Assembly: GCA_965261055.1 (NCBI GenBank) | Contig: OZ253440.1 | Span: forward strand, 1,054,001-1,118,000 | Length of the DNA stretch: 64,000 nucleotides | Origin: G965261055 sp965261055 [NCBI: Fibrobacteria bacterium] | GTDB lineage: Bacteria; Fibrobacterota; Fibrobacteria; UBA11236 | Direction: 5' to 3' | Shown: piece after piece, positions 17,148 through 25,646 of the stretch | Layout: each line of letters starts with the position of its first letter | How positions within the stretch are numbered: position 1 is the stretch's first letter | The notes under the pieces: model-generated | Database searches by the model: none | Seen by the model: the letters and a program-made list of their open reading frames with translations, nothing else | Told to the model about the DNA's origin: nothing | Program-made: the position numbers and the translations under genes

Positions 17148-17460
17148 ATTAAAGATTACCTAAAATCTACTTTAACTCTCCCTTTCTTTTGGTTTGTTTT
17201 CGTCTCTAACCATATATAAGCAAAACTAATGCCAGAAATAAAGTCTCCTCTAATTTTACTTTAAAATACTTTTTCTATCCATATAATGAGACGAAATTCT
17301 AATTTGTCTAAAATTGTATATAAGTGTTGTTTTTTTTGAAAGAAAGAATATTTGTCGTTTTTTGTTCTATTATTAAAGGATACACTAACTTTAGTTCTAA
17401 CTTAACAAAATAACCCTAATTTTAGAGCGAAGAAAAGAAGACTTTATTATATTTAATCTT
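17148..17460 (+). other. Intergenic region before the glucosylglycerate cluster
   Basis: These 313 bases separate the rlmB-like gene from the next cluster. I found no open frame worth calling, no RNA-like fold and no convincing -35/-10 pair, although the region is very AT-rich and has several T runs. A promoter for the downstream cluster is expected here but cannot be placed. Confidence 0.5.
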
Positions 17461-18609
17461 ATGACTCACACCAAAATAAATCAGCTAGAAAAACAATTAA
17501 ACACCTGTCGTGATCTCGTTTTAGCTAACCTGATTTTATTGGGACAAATTCCTGCAGAAACAAACAAAGAAAAGGAACGACTTGAAGCCGTTCTTAAACG
17601 CTTTCGTCAAATTGATAATGTTAATTCATATTGTGACGGGAATATTAACGCAGTTGGTGAAATTGTAGGCACTCAATCTACGAAAAGAGTCGTTCTTTCT
17701 GCCAATCTAGACACTCGATTTAATCATTTAATCGATCACCATATACAACTTGACAACAATCACATACAAGGACCTGGTATCGCTAATAATTCTTTGGGCT
17801 TAGCCGTACTTATTTCTTTACCCGAAATTTTAAAAATTTGTCAAATTGAACTTAAACTGGATTTAGTTTTAGTTGCAACATCTGCCGCTTTAGGGAGAGG
17901 AGAGTTTAAAGGAATCCGTCATTTCTTCAAATATTTTGACCGCCCTACTGATTTTTGCCTCAACTTAGTAGCAACAAACATTGGACGCATCGATCATTAC
18001 AGTTACAGCTCTGTTAGAGGTGACATCATTTGTGAATTAGAATCTGTTGACGATTTGAATACCAATTTTACAAATAATTCCATTTTAATTTTAAATGAAC
18101 TCATTAATAGCTTGCTGGATATACCTATAGCTAATCGCCACAAAACCACCATGAATATTGGGCAAATCAAAGGAGGAACATCCTACTCACTGCCCTGTCC
18201 TAAAGCTTCACTAGGCTTTTATGTTAGCAGTCAAACAGATGAGCAAGTTAGTCATGTTATGTCAGCAATCAAAAACTGTTGTATTGATATTTTAGCAAAA
18301 ACACATTCCTCAATTCATGTTGATTTTTTTAATCATCAAAAAGCAGGTGGACTTCGTTTTACACATCCTTTTGTAAAAACAGCTATTAATAATGTTACAG
18401 ATTTAGGATACAAGCCAATTATTTCTTCTCGTCAATCCCAAGCATCTATTCCTATGAGTTTGGATATCCCAACAATAACCTTAGGTATTACTTCTGGAGT
18501 CGATCGTTCTTTACCAGGAGGAACACTAGATATTGAACCAATTCCAAAAGGAATTTATCAAATTTTATCTATGTTACAACGCATTGACTTAGGAGAATGT
18601 GATGAATAA
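17461..18609 (+). CDS. M20-family peptidase-like protein lacking all metal ligands
   Basis: The fold is clearly that of M20/M25/M40 metallopeptidases, but each metal ligand is substituted. The HxD motif is NLD (SANLDTRF, N82). The bridging Asp in GPGI-DNS is Asn (GPGIANNSLG, N109). The Glu-Glu pair is Ala-Leu (A143-L144 in SAALGRGEFKG). The Asp of STDAN is Gln (RQSQASIPMS). The last His is Gly (PGGTLDIEP). The dimerisation-domain signature GGTSYSLP is kept. The protein is therefore probably non-catalytic, perhaps a binding or scaffold protein. It heads the cluster and overlaps the glucosyl-3-phosphoglycerate synthase gene by eight bases, which ties it to that pathway. Confidence 0.85.
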   Translation: MTHTKINQLEKQLNTCRDLVLANLILLGQIPAETNKEKERLEAVLKRFRQIDNVNSYCDGNINAVGEIVGTQSTKRVVLSANLDTRFNHLIDHHIQLDNNHIQGPGIANNSLGLAVLISLPEILKICQIELKLDLVLVATSAALGRGEFKGIRHFFKYFDRPTDFCLNLVATNIGRIDHYSYSSVRGDIICELESVDDLNTNFTNNSILILNELINSLLDIPIANRHKTTMNIGQIKGGTSYSLPCPKASLGFYVSSQTDEQVSHVMSAIKNCCIDILAKTHSSIHVDFFNHQKAGGLRFTHPFVKTAINNVTDLGYKPIISSRQSQASIPMSLDIPTITLGITSGVDRSLPGGTLDIEPIPKGIYQILSMLQRIDLGECDE

Positions 18610-19579
18610 AATTAACAACCTTTTACAAAAACACACATTTCATCATTCCCAATTTCAAGACATCAAGGCCTTACTTAAAAAAAAAGAAGAGCTTGGCATT
18701 ACGATCAGCCTTTGCTTACCTACATTAAATGAATCTAAAACGATTGGTAAAGAGGTTATTCTATTAAAATCAGAGCTAAAAGACCGCTATCCGCTACTTG
18801 ATGAAATCGCTGTAATTGATTCCGACTCTACCGATAATACCGTTAATATAGCTCAAAAATTTGGTGCAGATACCTACCTATCTTCTGAACACCTTAAAGA
18901 CTTAGGTGATAAAAAAGGGAAAGGTGAAAATTTATGGAAGGCATTGTACTTACTTAAAGGCGACATTATCATTTACATTGATTCTGATATCCAAAACATC
19001 CACCCTAAATTTGTTTATGGATTAGTTGGTCCAATGCTTTATAATCCAAAAATTCAATTTGTAAAAGCCTTTTACGACCGTCCACTTACCTTATCTAAGG
19101 GTCTAAGAACATCTGGAGGAGGAAGGGTTACTGAAATTCTAATTCGCCCTTTGTTTTCTCAATTTTATCCAGAACTCGCTGGAATCATTCAACCTCTTTC
19201 TGGAGAATATGCTGGCTATCGATCTATTTTAGAAAAACTAGCATTTCCTATCGGATATGGTGTTGAGACATCTATACTCATTGATATATATCAAAAATGG
19301 GGCGTGGACATCATTGCCCAAACAGACTTAGATGAAAGAATCCATCAAAATCAAACTACAAAATCTTTAGGGAAAATGTCCTTTGGTATTTTACAAACAT
19401 TTTTTAACCGCTTATCTAAAACAAATGACATTAAAAACCTAAAAATTAAGAATTTTAATATGCTACAGGTTAAATTTAATGAAGAAAATATTCCTCATAT
19501 TTCACCTCAATACATCAAAGAATTTGAACGCCCACCTATGATAGAAGTAAAAGACTACCATTTAAAATACCCTTCATAA
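18602..19579 (+). CDS. gpgS: Glucosyl-3-phosphoglycerate synthase (GT81)
   Basis: GpgS transfers glucose from a nucleotide sugar to 3-phosphoglycerate, the first step to glucosylglycerate and related solutes or lipopolysaccharides. I chose the ATG at 18602, six bases after AGGAG; a GTG at 18599 is the alternative. The 325-residue product shows the GT-A pattern SLCLPTLNESKTIG, then VIDSDSTDNT, the metal-binding DSD in IYIDSDIQN, and the family signature SGGGRVTEILIRPLF. This is followed by YPELAGIIQPLSGEYAG and GYGVETSILIDI. It overlaps the pseudo-peptidase and is followed by glycosyltransferase genes. No GpgP-type phosphatase is adjacent, so the HAD protein downstream may fill that role. Confidence 0.92.
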   Translation: MNKINNLLQKHTFHHSQFQDIKALLKKKEELGITISLCLPTLNESKTIGKEVILLKSELKDRYPLLDEIAVIDSDSTDNTVNIAQKFGADTYLSSEHLKDLGDKKGKGENLWKALYLLKGDIIIYIDSDIQNIHPKFVYGLVGPMLYNPKIQFVKAFYDRPLTLSKGLRTSGGGRVTEILIRPLFSQFYPELAGIIQPLSGEYAGYRSILEKLAFPIGYGVETSILIDIYQKWGVDIIAQTDLDERIHQNQTTKSLGKMSFGILQTFFNRLSKTNDIKNLKIKNFNMLQVKFNEENIPHISPQYIKEFERPPMIEVKDYHLKYPS

Positions 19580-19591
19580 AACTAAAAAATT

Positions 19592-21097
19592 ATGAGAGTT
19601 TTTATTCTTCATCATCACTTTGATCAAAGCGGTGTCACAAAAGTCATTCACTCTCAACTTAAATCCTATAAAAATTTAAATATTCTACCTACCTTATTAA
19701 GTGGCAGAGAAATTTCTAACCCTATTTTTAATTCGTTTCCTAAGTACATTTTCCCTGAACTAGATTATTTTAATTTTCGTCACGAGCCCAGACAAGCCTT
19801 AGTTCAAAAAGTCAATACCATCATTGATTTTCTAAAAATTCATATTCAAAAATCAGAAATATTACATATTCACAACCTAAACCTAGGGAAAAATCCCTTA
19901 CTAAATATTGCCATATTATCTCTTTTAGAACAAGGCTTTAAAATTGTAAATCACTGTCACGATTTTGCCGAAGACATGCGATTAAATTTGTTCCAACAAT
20001 TAAAAACAGTTTTTTCTTATTTTAAAATACCTTTATTTGAAACGCTATATCCACAATACAACAATTTAGTTTACATCACAATCAATTCTCGTGATTTCCA
20101 TATTTTAAACAACGATTTAAATTTATCTCCTAGAGTTAAATTATTAACAAATCCTATAGAAACAATGTCAAATAAAATAAATCAAGATTTTACTTTACAA
20201 AGACAACAGCTACAAAAAAAGTTTAACATTCCAAATAACCACAATATCATTCTATACCCTGTTCGAGCAATTAGAAGAAAAAATATAGGCGAAATTTTAC
20301 TTCTAAGTACACTATACAAAGAATCTTCAACTTGGTTAATCACCCAACCTCCTAAAAATGAAACAGAAAAAAATCAATATTTTTTTTGGAAAGAATGTGT
20401 TCAAAATTTACAACTACCAATCGTACTTGCTGCTGGAGAAGAAATGAACTTTGAAACTCTTTGTATGGGATCTGATTGTTTTGTCACAACTAGCGTGATG
20501 GAAGGATTTGGAATGACATTCCTAGAACCTTGGGTTTTTGGAAAACCTTTAATAGGTCGAAGCATTCCTTCTCTAACCAAAGATTTTAAAGAATTAGGAA
20601 TTAAATTAGAGAATTTATATTCAAATATTAAAATACCTACTGACTGGGTTATCAATGTTGATGCTTTAAAATTAGATTACCAACAATATTTGAAAAACAC
20701 TTACAAAGATATGAATTTACCTTTGGAAAACAACTTACCTATTTTAAACTCTAACTCTTCTTGGATTGATTTTGCACGATTAGACTTAAAGAATCAAGCA
20801 CATATCATTAAACTTGTATTTCATAACCCTAAAAAAAAGGAGCACCTAATGTATCTAAACAATCTCCAAAATAATCTATCTTTGAAATCTACTTTCATAA
20901 AAGAAAATGAAAGTATCATTATAAACAAATTTAATTTAACCTCCTACGGACTTTTTCTATCTGACATCTACAAAAATCTAAATCAACAAAATACTCAAAA
21001 TAATATCAAATCTACATCTAAAACCTTATCTTCTGATTTTTCTGATTGGACAAAACATTTTATCTCTCACGATCGCTTCTATCTTTTATTACAGTAA
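19592..21097 (+). CDS. GT4-like glycosyltransferase
   Basis: This is a 501-residue GT-B-fold glycosyltransferase. The N-terminus MRVFILHHHFDQSGVTKV is typical of the acceptor domain. The C-terminal donor domain carries YPVRAIRRKNIGEILL and the E-x7-E motif in MEGFGMTFLEPWVFGKPLIG. An extra C-terminal extension of about 110 residues has no recognised domain. It sits 12 bases after gpgS and before the HAD gene, so it probably extends or modifies the glucosyl(phospho)glycerate product. Mannosylglucosylglycerate pathways use a similar set of enzymes, but the sugar donor cannot be read here. Confidence 0.82.
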   Translation: MRVFILHHHFDQSGVTKVIHSQLKSYKNLNILPTLLSGREISNPIFNSFPKYIFPELDYFNFRHEPRQALVQKVNTIIDFLKIHIQKSEILHIHNLNLGKNPLLNIAILSLLEQGFKIVNHCHDFAEDMRLNLFQQLKTVFSYFKIPLFETLYPQYNNLVYITINSRDFHILNNDLNLSPRVKLLTNPIETMSNKINQDFTLQRQQLQKKFNIPNNHNIILYPVRAIRRKNIGEILLLSTLYKESSTWLITQPPKNETEKNQYFFWKECVQNLQLPIVLAAGEEMNFETLCMGSDCFVTTSVMEGFGMTFLEPWVFGKPLIGRSIPSLTKDFKELGIKLENLYSNIKIPTDWVINVDALKLDYQQYLKNTYKDMNLPLENNLPILNSNSSWIDFARLDLKNQAHIIKLVFHNPKKKEHLMYLNNLQNNLSLKSTFIKENESIIINKFNLTSYGLFLSDIYKNLNQQNTQNNIKSTSKTLSSDFSDWTKHFISHDRFYLLLQ

Positions 21098-21100
21098 TAT

Positions 21101-22003
21101 ATGATTCTCTCTTCTCATTTTAAAAAATTTCAAAAACTAGAACCGATACCTACGAACATTCAGTTTCAAAAAAATTGCAAAGAAAAAACAACATTTACAA
21201 CCGTTGTATTTGATATCTATGGCACTCTTCTTATTTCTAGCTCTGGAGATATTGGAACACAAAATCATTCCAAAATTTTAAATGCTTTTAAAAATAGTGG
21301 AATCAAATGGAATTCTGACATAAACAATACTGAATTACAAAATACCATTCAAAAGCTCTATGTTCAAGAAATCATCAATGACCATGAGGAGAAAAAAAGA
21401 AAAGGCATTGACTATCCAGAAATTTTAATTGAATCCATTTGGGAGAGAGTCTTCAATAAAATTCAAAAACAATTGAAGTTAATTTTACCTAACAGTTTCG
21501 ATTTTAAAGATTTCAGTTTAAACTATGAAACTTTATCAAATTTAGTCTATCCTATGCCAGAATTTAAATTCATTTTAAAAACCCTCTCTGAAATGAATTT
21601 AAAATTGGGAATTGTATCAAATGCTCAATTCTTTACACCAATGCTAATGCATTACTTTTTAGGCAGTCAAGATTTTAAAAAAGAAACGGACTTACCTTAT
21701 TTTGAGAACGAACTTTGTATTTATTCGTATCAACAAGGTATAGCCAAACCTAGTGTAACACTACATACAAAGCTTGCTCATAAACTACAACTTCAAAAAA
21801 TAAAACCAGAAGAAGTCTTATATATTGGCAATGATATGTTAAACGATATTTATGGTGCACAACAAGTAGGTTTTAAAACAGTTTTATTTGCTGGTGATAA
21901 AAGATCTTTGAGATTAAGAAAAGATAATGATAAAACAAAAAACTTACAACCCGATTTTATAATTGAAAATCTAACTCAAATTTTAACTTGCCTAGGGAAA
22001 TAA
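21101..22003 (+). CDS. HAD-superfamily hydrolase
   Basis: This is a 300-residue haloacid dehalogenase-superfamily protein, probably a phosphatase of the cluster. Motif I is VVFDIYGTL, with Tyr in place of the second Asp usual in phosphatases. Motif II is LGIVSNAQ, motif III the Lys in QGIAKPSV, and motif IV LYIGNDMLNDIYGA. The helical cap lies at about residues 60-150. It begins three bases after one glycosyltransferase and ends four bases before another. A likely role is removing the 3-phosphate from a glycosyl-3-phosphoglycerate. The DxY form of motif I also occurs in dehalogenase-type members, so the reaction is an inference. Confidence 0.82.
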   Translation: MILSSHFKKFQKLEPIPTNIQFQKNCKEKTTFTTVVFDIYGTLLISSSGDIGTQNHSKILNAFKNSGIKWNSDINNTELQNTIQKLYVQEIINDHEEKKRKGIDYPEILIESIWERVFNKIQKQLKLILPNSFDFKDFSLNYETLSNLVYPMPEFKFILKTLSEMNLKLGIVSNAQFFTPMLMHYFLGSQDFKKETDLPYFENELCIYSYQQGIAKPSVTLHTKLAHKLQLQKIKPEEVLYIGNDMLNDIYGAQQVGFKTVLFAGDKRSLRLRKDNDKTKNLQPDFIIENLTQILTCLGK

Positions 22004-22007
22004 TAAA

Positions 22008-23483
22008 ATGGAGACAAATAAAAATGTAAAAATAGGCGTTCTTCATTCTTTAATTGGAGCAAATGACGGTGTCTCTATTGTTATTGATGGAATGGTAGAA
22101 AGTATGCTAGATCACATGAAAATACCTTTAGATGATTTATACTTTTTAGCAGGTCATTCTCCTATACGTTTTCACTGTGATTTAGACGATATTTTTTGGC
22201 ATAAAAATGATCAAAACAAATATATTTTAAAGCACTATTCAAACCCAAGCCCACCTGCCGATTTAGAAAATTTCATTTGGAAAGAGGTTTTATATGCAAA
22301 ACAAAAAATTGAAGATTTCATTAACAAAAATAAAATTGATTTAATGATTGTCCACAATAGCTGTCACCCTTCCAATTTTATTTATGCAGTCGCTATTGGA
22401 ATTTATTTTAAAGAACTTAGAGAAGCTGGAAAAAAAACTCCTAAATACATTTTATGGTGGCACGATTCTCATTTCGAAAGAGACCGTTTTGCTTTAAGTA
22501 ATAACATCATCATCAAGTTTTTAGATTATATGCCTGGGTCTCACGCCGATGGGATTGTATTCATTAACACAGAGCAAGTTGAAATAGCAAAAAAATACTA
22601 CACACAGAGCTTTAAAAATTTTGATGTAGATTCTTTTTTTGAAAACAATACAATCGTTCTTCCAAACACCTGTTCTATTCCTTGGAACTGGAAAGAGAAT
22701 CTATCAAACAATAAAATTTATCCTAATCATAAAAACTTTAATCAATCCTTTTTCTGTGATATTGGTATTGAAGAAGCTCTTAAAAATAAAGGCTATCTTT
22801 TAGATGACATGGCCCTTTTACTACAACACACTCGTATTGTACGCCGTAAAAGAATTGACCTAGCCATTGATTTTGCCTTTCAATTAGGTTTAAAAATAAA
22901 AGAGAAGAAACAGCGAAAATGTGTTGTTTTACTTGTTTCTGGTTATTCAGGAGATGAACATGATAACTATTTACAAGAACTCCAAAATTACTTTGAAAAA
23001 CAAGAAAAATACTTTTCAGACATTGATGTTATTTTAAACTTTGCTCAAGAACATATTTTACCTCGCCGTGAAATTATTGTTGATAAAAAAATGTATCAAT
23101 TTTCAGAAATCCCAGAAATTGTTTCTCAATTTGGAGGCTTAGGAGTTTATTTCAGTGAAGTTGAAGGTTATGGCAATAACTTATTAGAAATGACTAGTGC
23201 TGGACTTCCGACAGTGATTAATCGCTACCCTATTTATGAGAGAGACATTGCTCCACTAGGATTTGAATTACCAGGAATTTTAAACTGCAATCTTACAAAA
23301 GAATTTGAGTCATTCGATTCTAGTTTAATGAAAAACATTGTAAGAGAAGGTTGGTTGTTAATGAATGATTTTAAAAAAAGAAAACAAACAATCAAACATA
23401 ATTTGCAAACATTAGAAGAAAAATTAAATCATAAAATAATTGCCGATAAGCTATCTGTTTTGTTTAAAAACTTAGATTTGTAA
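22008..23483 (+). CDS. GT4-like glycosyltransferase
   Basis: This is a 491-residue GT-B glycosyltransferase. The N-terminal domain begins KIGVLHSLIGANDGVSIVID and includes LMIVHNSCHPSNF and YILWWHDSHFERDRF. The donor domain has LLQHTRIVRRKRIDLAIDF and an E-x7-E-like motif in EVEGYGNNLLEMTSAGLPTVI. It is the last gene of the compact five-gene cluster starting at 17461. It is only distantly similar to the GT at 19592, so two different sugars or linkages may be added. The acceptor is unknown; a glucosylglycerate-based glycoside is the natural guess from position. Confidence 0.82.
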   Translation: METNKNVKIGVLHSLIGANDGVSIVIDGMVESMLDHMKIPLDDLYFLAGHSPIRFHCDLDDIFWHKNDQNKYILKHYSNPSPPADLENFIWKEVLYAKQKIEDFINKNKIDLMIVHNSCHPSNFIYAVAIGIYFKELREAGKKTPKYILWWHDSHFERDRFALSNNIIIKFLDYMPGSHADGIVFINTEQVEIAKKYYTQSFKNFDVDSFFENNTIVLPNTCSIPWNWKENLSNNKIYPNHKNFNQSFFCDIGIEEALKNKGYLLDDMALLLQHTRIVRRKRIDLAIDFAFQLGLKIKEKKQRKCVVLLVSGYSGDEHDNYLQELQNYFEKQEKYFSDIDVILNFAQEHILPRREIIVDKKMYQFSEIPEIVSQFGGLGVYFSEVEGYGNNLLEMTSAGLPTVINRYPIYERDIAPLGFELPGILNCNLTKEFESFDSSLMKNIVREGWLLMNDFKKRKQTIKHNLQTLEEKLNHKIIADKLSVLFKNLDL

Positions 23484-23589
23484 GTTCTTACTCTTATGAG
23501 AAACCTATATAGACAATTAAAAACTATCTATAGGCAAACAAAAAACAGTTTTTATCTCCTATTCTTAGGATAATAAAAAAACATAAAAA

Positions 23590-24388
23590 GTACTAGCTAC
23601 TGATTTAAGAAAAGAATACGGCATTAATGTTACTCTTGAGCATTTGAATCAAATCCAGAAAAGTATTTATTCCACTTTATGGAAAATTCAATTGAAAAAG
23701 CAGATAAAGTCCTTGTAATTCTAACTCCAAACTATAAAACAAAGCTGAAAATCAAACTGGTAGAACTAGATATGAAACTTCAACGATTTCTCAAGCAATT
23801 TTTGAGGATTCAATTTCAAAAGTAAAATTTATTCCTATTTTAAGATGTGGTAATTGATTCGAATCTACCTCTAAATTTTAAAACTCTAAATTGCAACACC
23901 CAATGAATAACAATAATCAATATTCGAATATCGTCTTGACGAGTTATCTAAAATATTAAATGAAGAATCTTTAATAAGAAAGCCCAAACTCTCAAAATCT
24001 CTCATTCTGAAGTAAAAATAGCAGACCCAATTCTTGAAAAGGATAGTTCTATAACTTCAAATCGTTGAAACAGTGACAATTTCAAATGCGAAAAGGGATA
24101 TATTATAGTGACTCCTACTCCATTAACTACATTTAATAATGTGGTAACCACTTTTCCGACTGCTTCGGCTGATTTTTATGAAATGGAAATTTTTAGAGCT
24201 GATACTGAATAGTTTTTAATCATAAAAAATGATAAACAGGCATCTCATAACAAAGAGAGCTTTCTTATTTTAAAACTTTCTTTACAATAGATCTATTTAA
24301 AATTCAATCAGTAACAAGAGACATTGAAGTTGCTTACAGTTTTATTTTAAATAAATGGGATTATATACGGTGGAGAACTAATATTTAA
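23590..24388 (+). pseudogene. Decayed TIR-domain protein gene
   Basis: Pieces of one TIR protein can be read in order across changing frames. VLATDLRKEYGINVTLEH starts at 23590. FMENSIEKADKVLVILTPNY follows in another frame (23643-23744). ENQTGRTRYETSTISQAIF, then KFIPILRCGN, continues from 23747. LDELSKILNEESLIRKP starts near 23935. These match the standard TIR_2 order, with the ATP/NAD-pocket-side DKVLV strand and the FIPIL strand. A C-terminal part follows (ASADFYEMEIFRADTE, an in-frame TAG at 24210, then FLIIKNDKQ, then DIEVAYSFILNKWDYIRW). At least three frameshifts and several stops show the gene is dead. TIR proteins often act in NAD-dependent defence; the live ancestor's role is inferred. 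Confidence 0.78.
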
Positions 24389-24718
24389 TTAAATACTATA
24401 GTAAATTTCTACATACACCCTAAAAATATGATGGATATATTATTCAATACGCATTTGCTCACCACCCATCAATCGCTCTAATGTGTTCCACCACAGACCA
24501 CACTTTCTTCATTAGATTGTAAATTGTAATACTTACCATCAATAAAGACCGATTAAGGCAAGGTATCAAAGGTATTATTCTAGAAAATAGATAACTAGAA
24601 GTTATTAACAAAAAATTAGGGTAACACTCAAAGTACGATATAGCATCATTTTATCGAAGAAACCATTCATTTTTAATCATTTGAAAAAAATCAGTTAAAA
24701 AACTGAAATTGACAACAA
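24389..24718 (+). other. Non-coding stretch after the TIR remnant
   Basis: About 330 bases with stops in all frames and no readable protein fragments that I recognise. It probably continues the decayed region and separates it from the convergent xer gene. No inverted repeats or target-site duplications typical of an insertion sequence were seen by eye. Confidence 0.45.
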
Positions 24719-25612
24719 TTAAATTTGATTGCGAGGATGGAAACTTTGATGCACTTCTTGTAAATATTGTTGATCTAAGTGAGTATATCTTTGAGTCGTA
24801 GAAATATCACTATGTCCTAAAAGTTCTTGCACCACCCTTAAATCAGCACCTGCTTCAATTAAATGTGTCGCAAAGGAATGTCTAAAACTATGAGGAGAAA
24901 CTTTTTGATTTACACCTGATTCCAATACAATCTTTTGCACCATTTTGTAAGCACCCATCCTAGACAAAGAACGACCAAATCGATTCAAAATAATATGATT
25001 TGACTTTGGATTTAACAAAGGTCTATACTCTTTTAAATACAATTCTAAAAAAGGTTTCATTTTTTGTCCCATTGGAACAATTCTTTCTTTGTTTCCTTTT
25101 CCCACAATAATCATAAAACTATCTTCTAGACGAACAGAGCTTATCAACACATTTATCATTTCAGAAACTCTTAACCCTAAACTATATAAAAATTCTATCA
25201 TGACAAGATTTCTAAAATCAAATGCCGTCTTTTTAGGTAAAGAATCATAAATTTGATTGACTTCAGAAATACTTAAACACACTGGCTTATATTTTTGAAC
25301 CCTAGGCAACAGAATACCACTCATAGGATCATCTAAAATATATTCTTTCTGAAGTAGCCATCGATAAAAACCCTTAAATGAGGAATAAAAACGATGTAAA
25401 CTAGTATGAGCATAACCCAAATCCATTAATTGATCTACATAGCTTTTGATATCTAAGGAGGATACTTTTAATAATTCCGTTTGACGCTCTACTTCTAAAA
25501 ATTGTTGCAATCGATTTAAGTCTTGAAGATAACCAGCAACAGATTCTTTCGAAAGTCTTTTTTCAAATAAGATATACGACTTATAATTGGTTAAATAAAA
25601 GCTTGTATCCAT
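24719..25612 (-). CDS. Tyrosine recombinase XerC/XerD-like
   Basis: This is a 297-residue tyrosine recombinase of the size and layout of the chromosome-dimer-resolving XerC/XerD. An N-terminal SAM-like core-binding domain covers about residues 1-95 (YKSYILFEKRLSKESVAGYL). The catalytic domain has all the active-site residues: Arg in YSLGLRVSE, Lys in GKGNKERIVP, HxxR in HSFRHSFATHL, His in LLGHSDISTT, and the nucleophile Tyr in QRYTHLD. The close match to housekeeping Xer proteins argues against a phage integrase. It lies beside a decayed TIR gene, but no att-like repeats were found. It is 34 bases downstream of the TRAP transporter gene. Confidence 0.92.
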   Translation of the reverse strand: MDTSFYLTNYKSYILFEKRLSKESVAGYLQDLNRLQQFLEVERQTELLKVSSLDIKSYVDQLMDLGYAHTSLHRFYSSFKGFYRWLLQKEYILDDPMSGILLPRVQKYKPVCLSISEVNQIYDSLPKKTAFDFRNLVMIEFLYSLGLRVSEMINVLISSVRLEDSFMIIVGKGNKERIVPMGQKMKPFLELYLKEYRPLLNPKSNHIILNRFGRSLSRMGAYKMVQKIVLESGVNQKVSPHSFRHSFATHLIEAGADLRVVQELLGHSDISTTQRYTHLDQQYLQEVHQSFHPRNQI

Positions 25613-25646
25613 AGATCAGTACTTTTTTATCATTAAAGTCAAATGA

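Noticed and set aside
24719-25612. Xer-like gene as the integrase of a mobile island including the TIR remnant
   Set aside because: The protein looks like housekeeping XerC/XerD, no att-like direct repeats or tRNA were found at the borders, and the neighbouring TRAP genes are ordinary.
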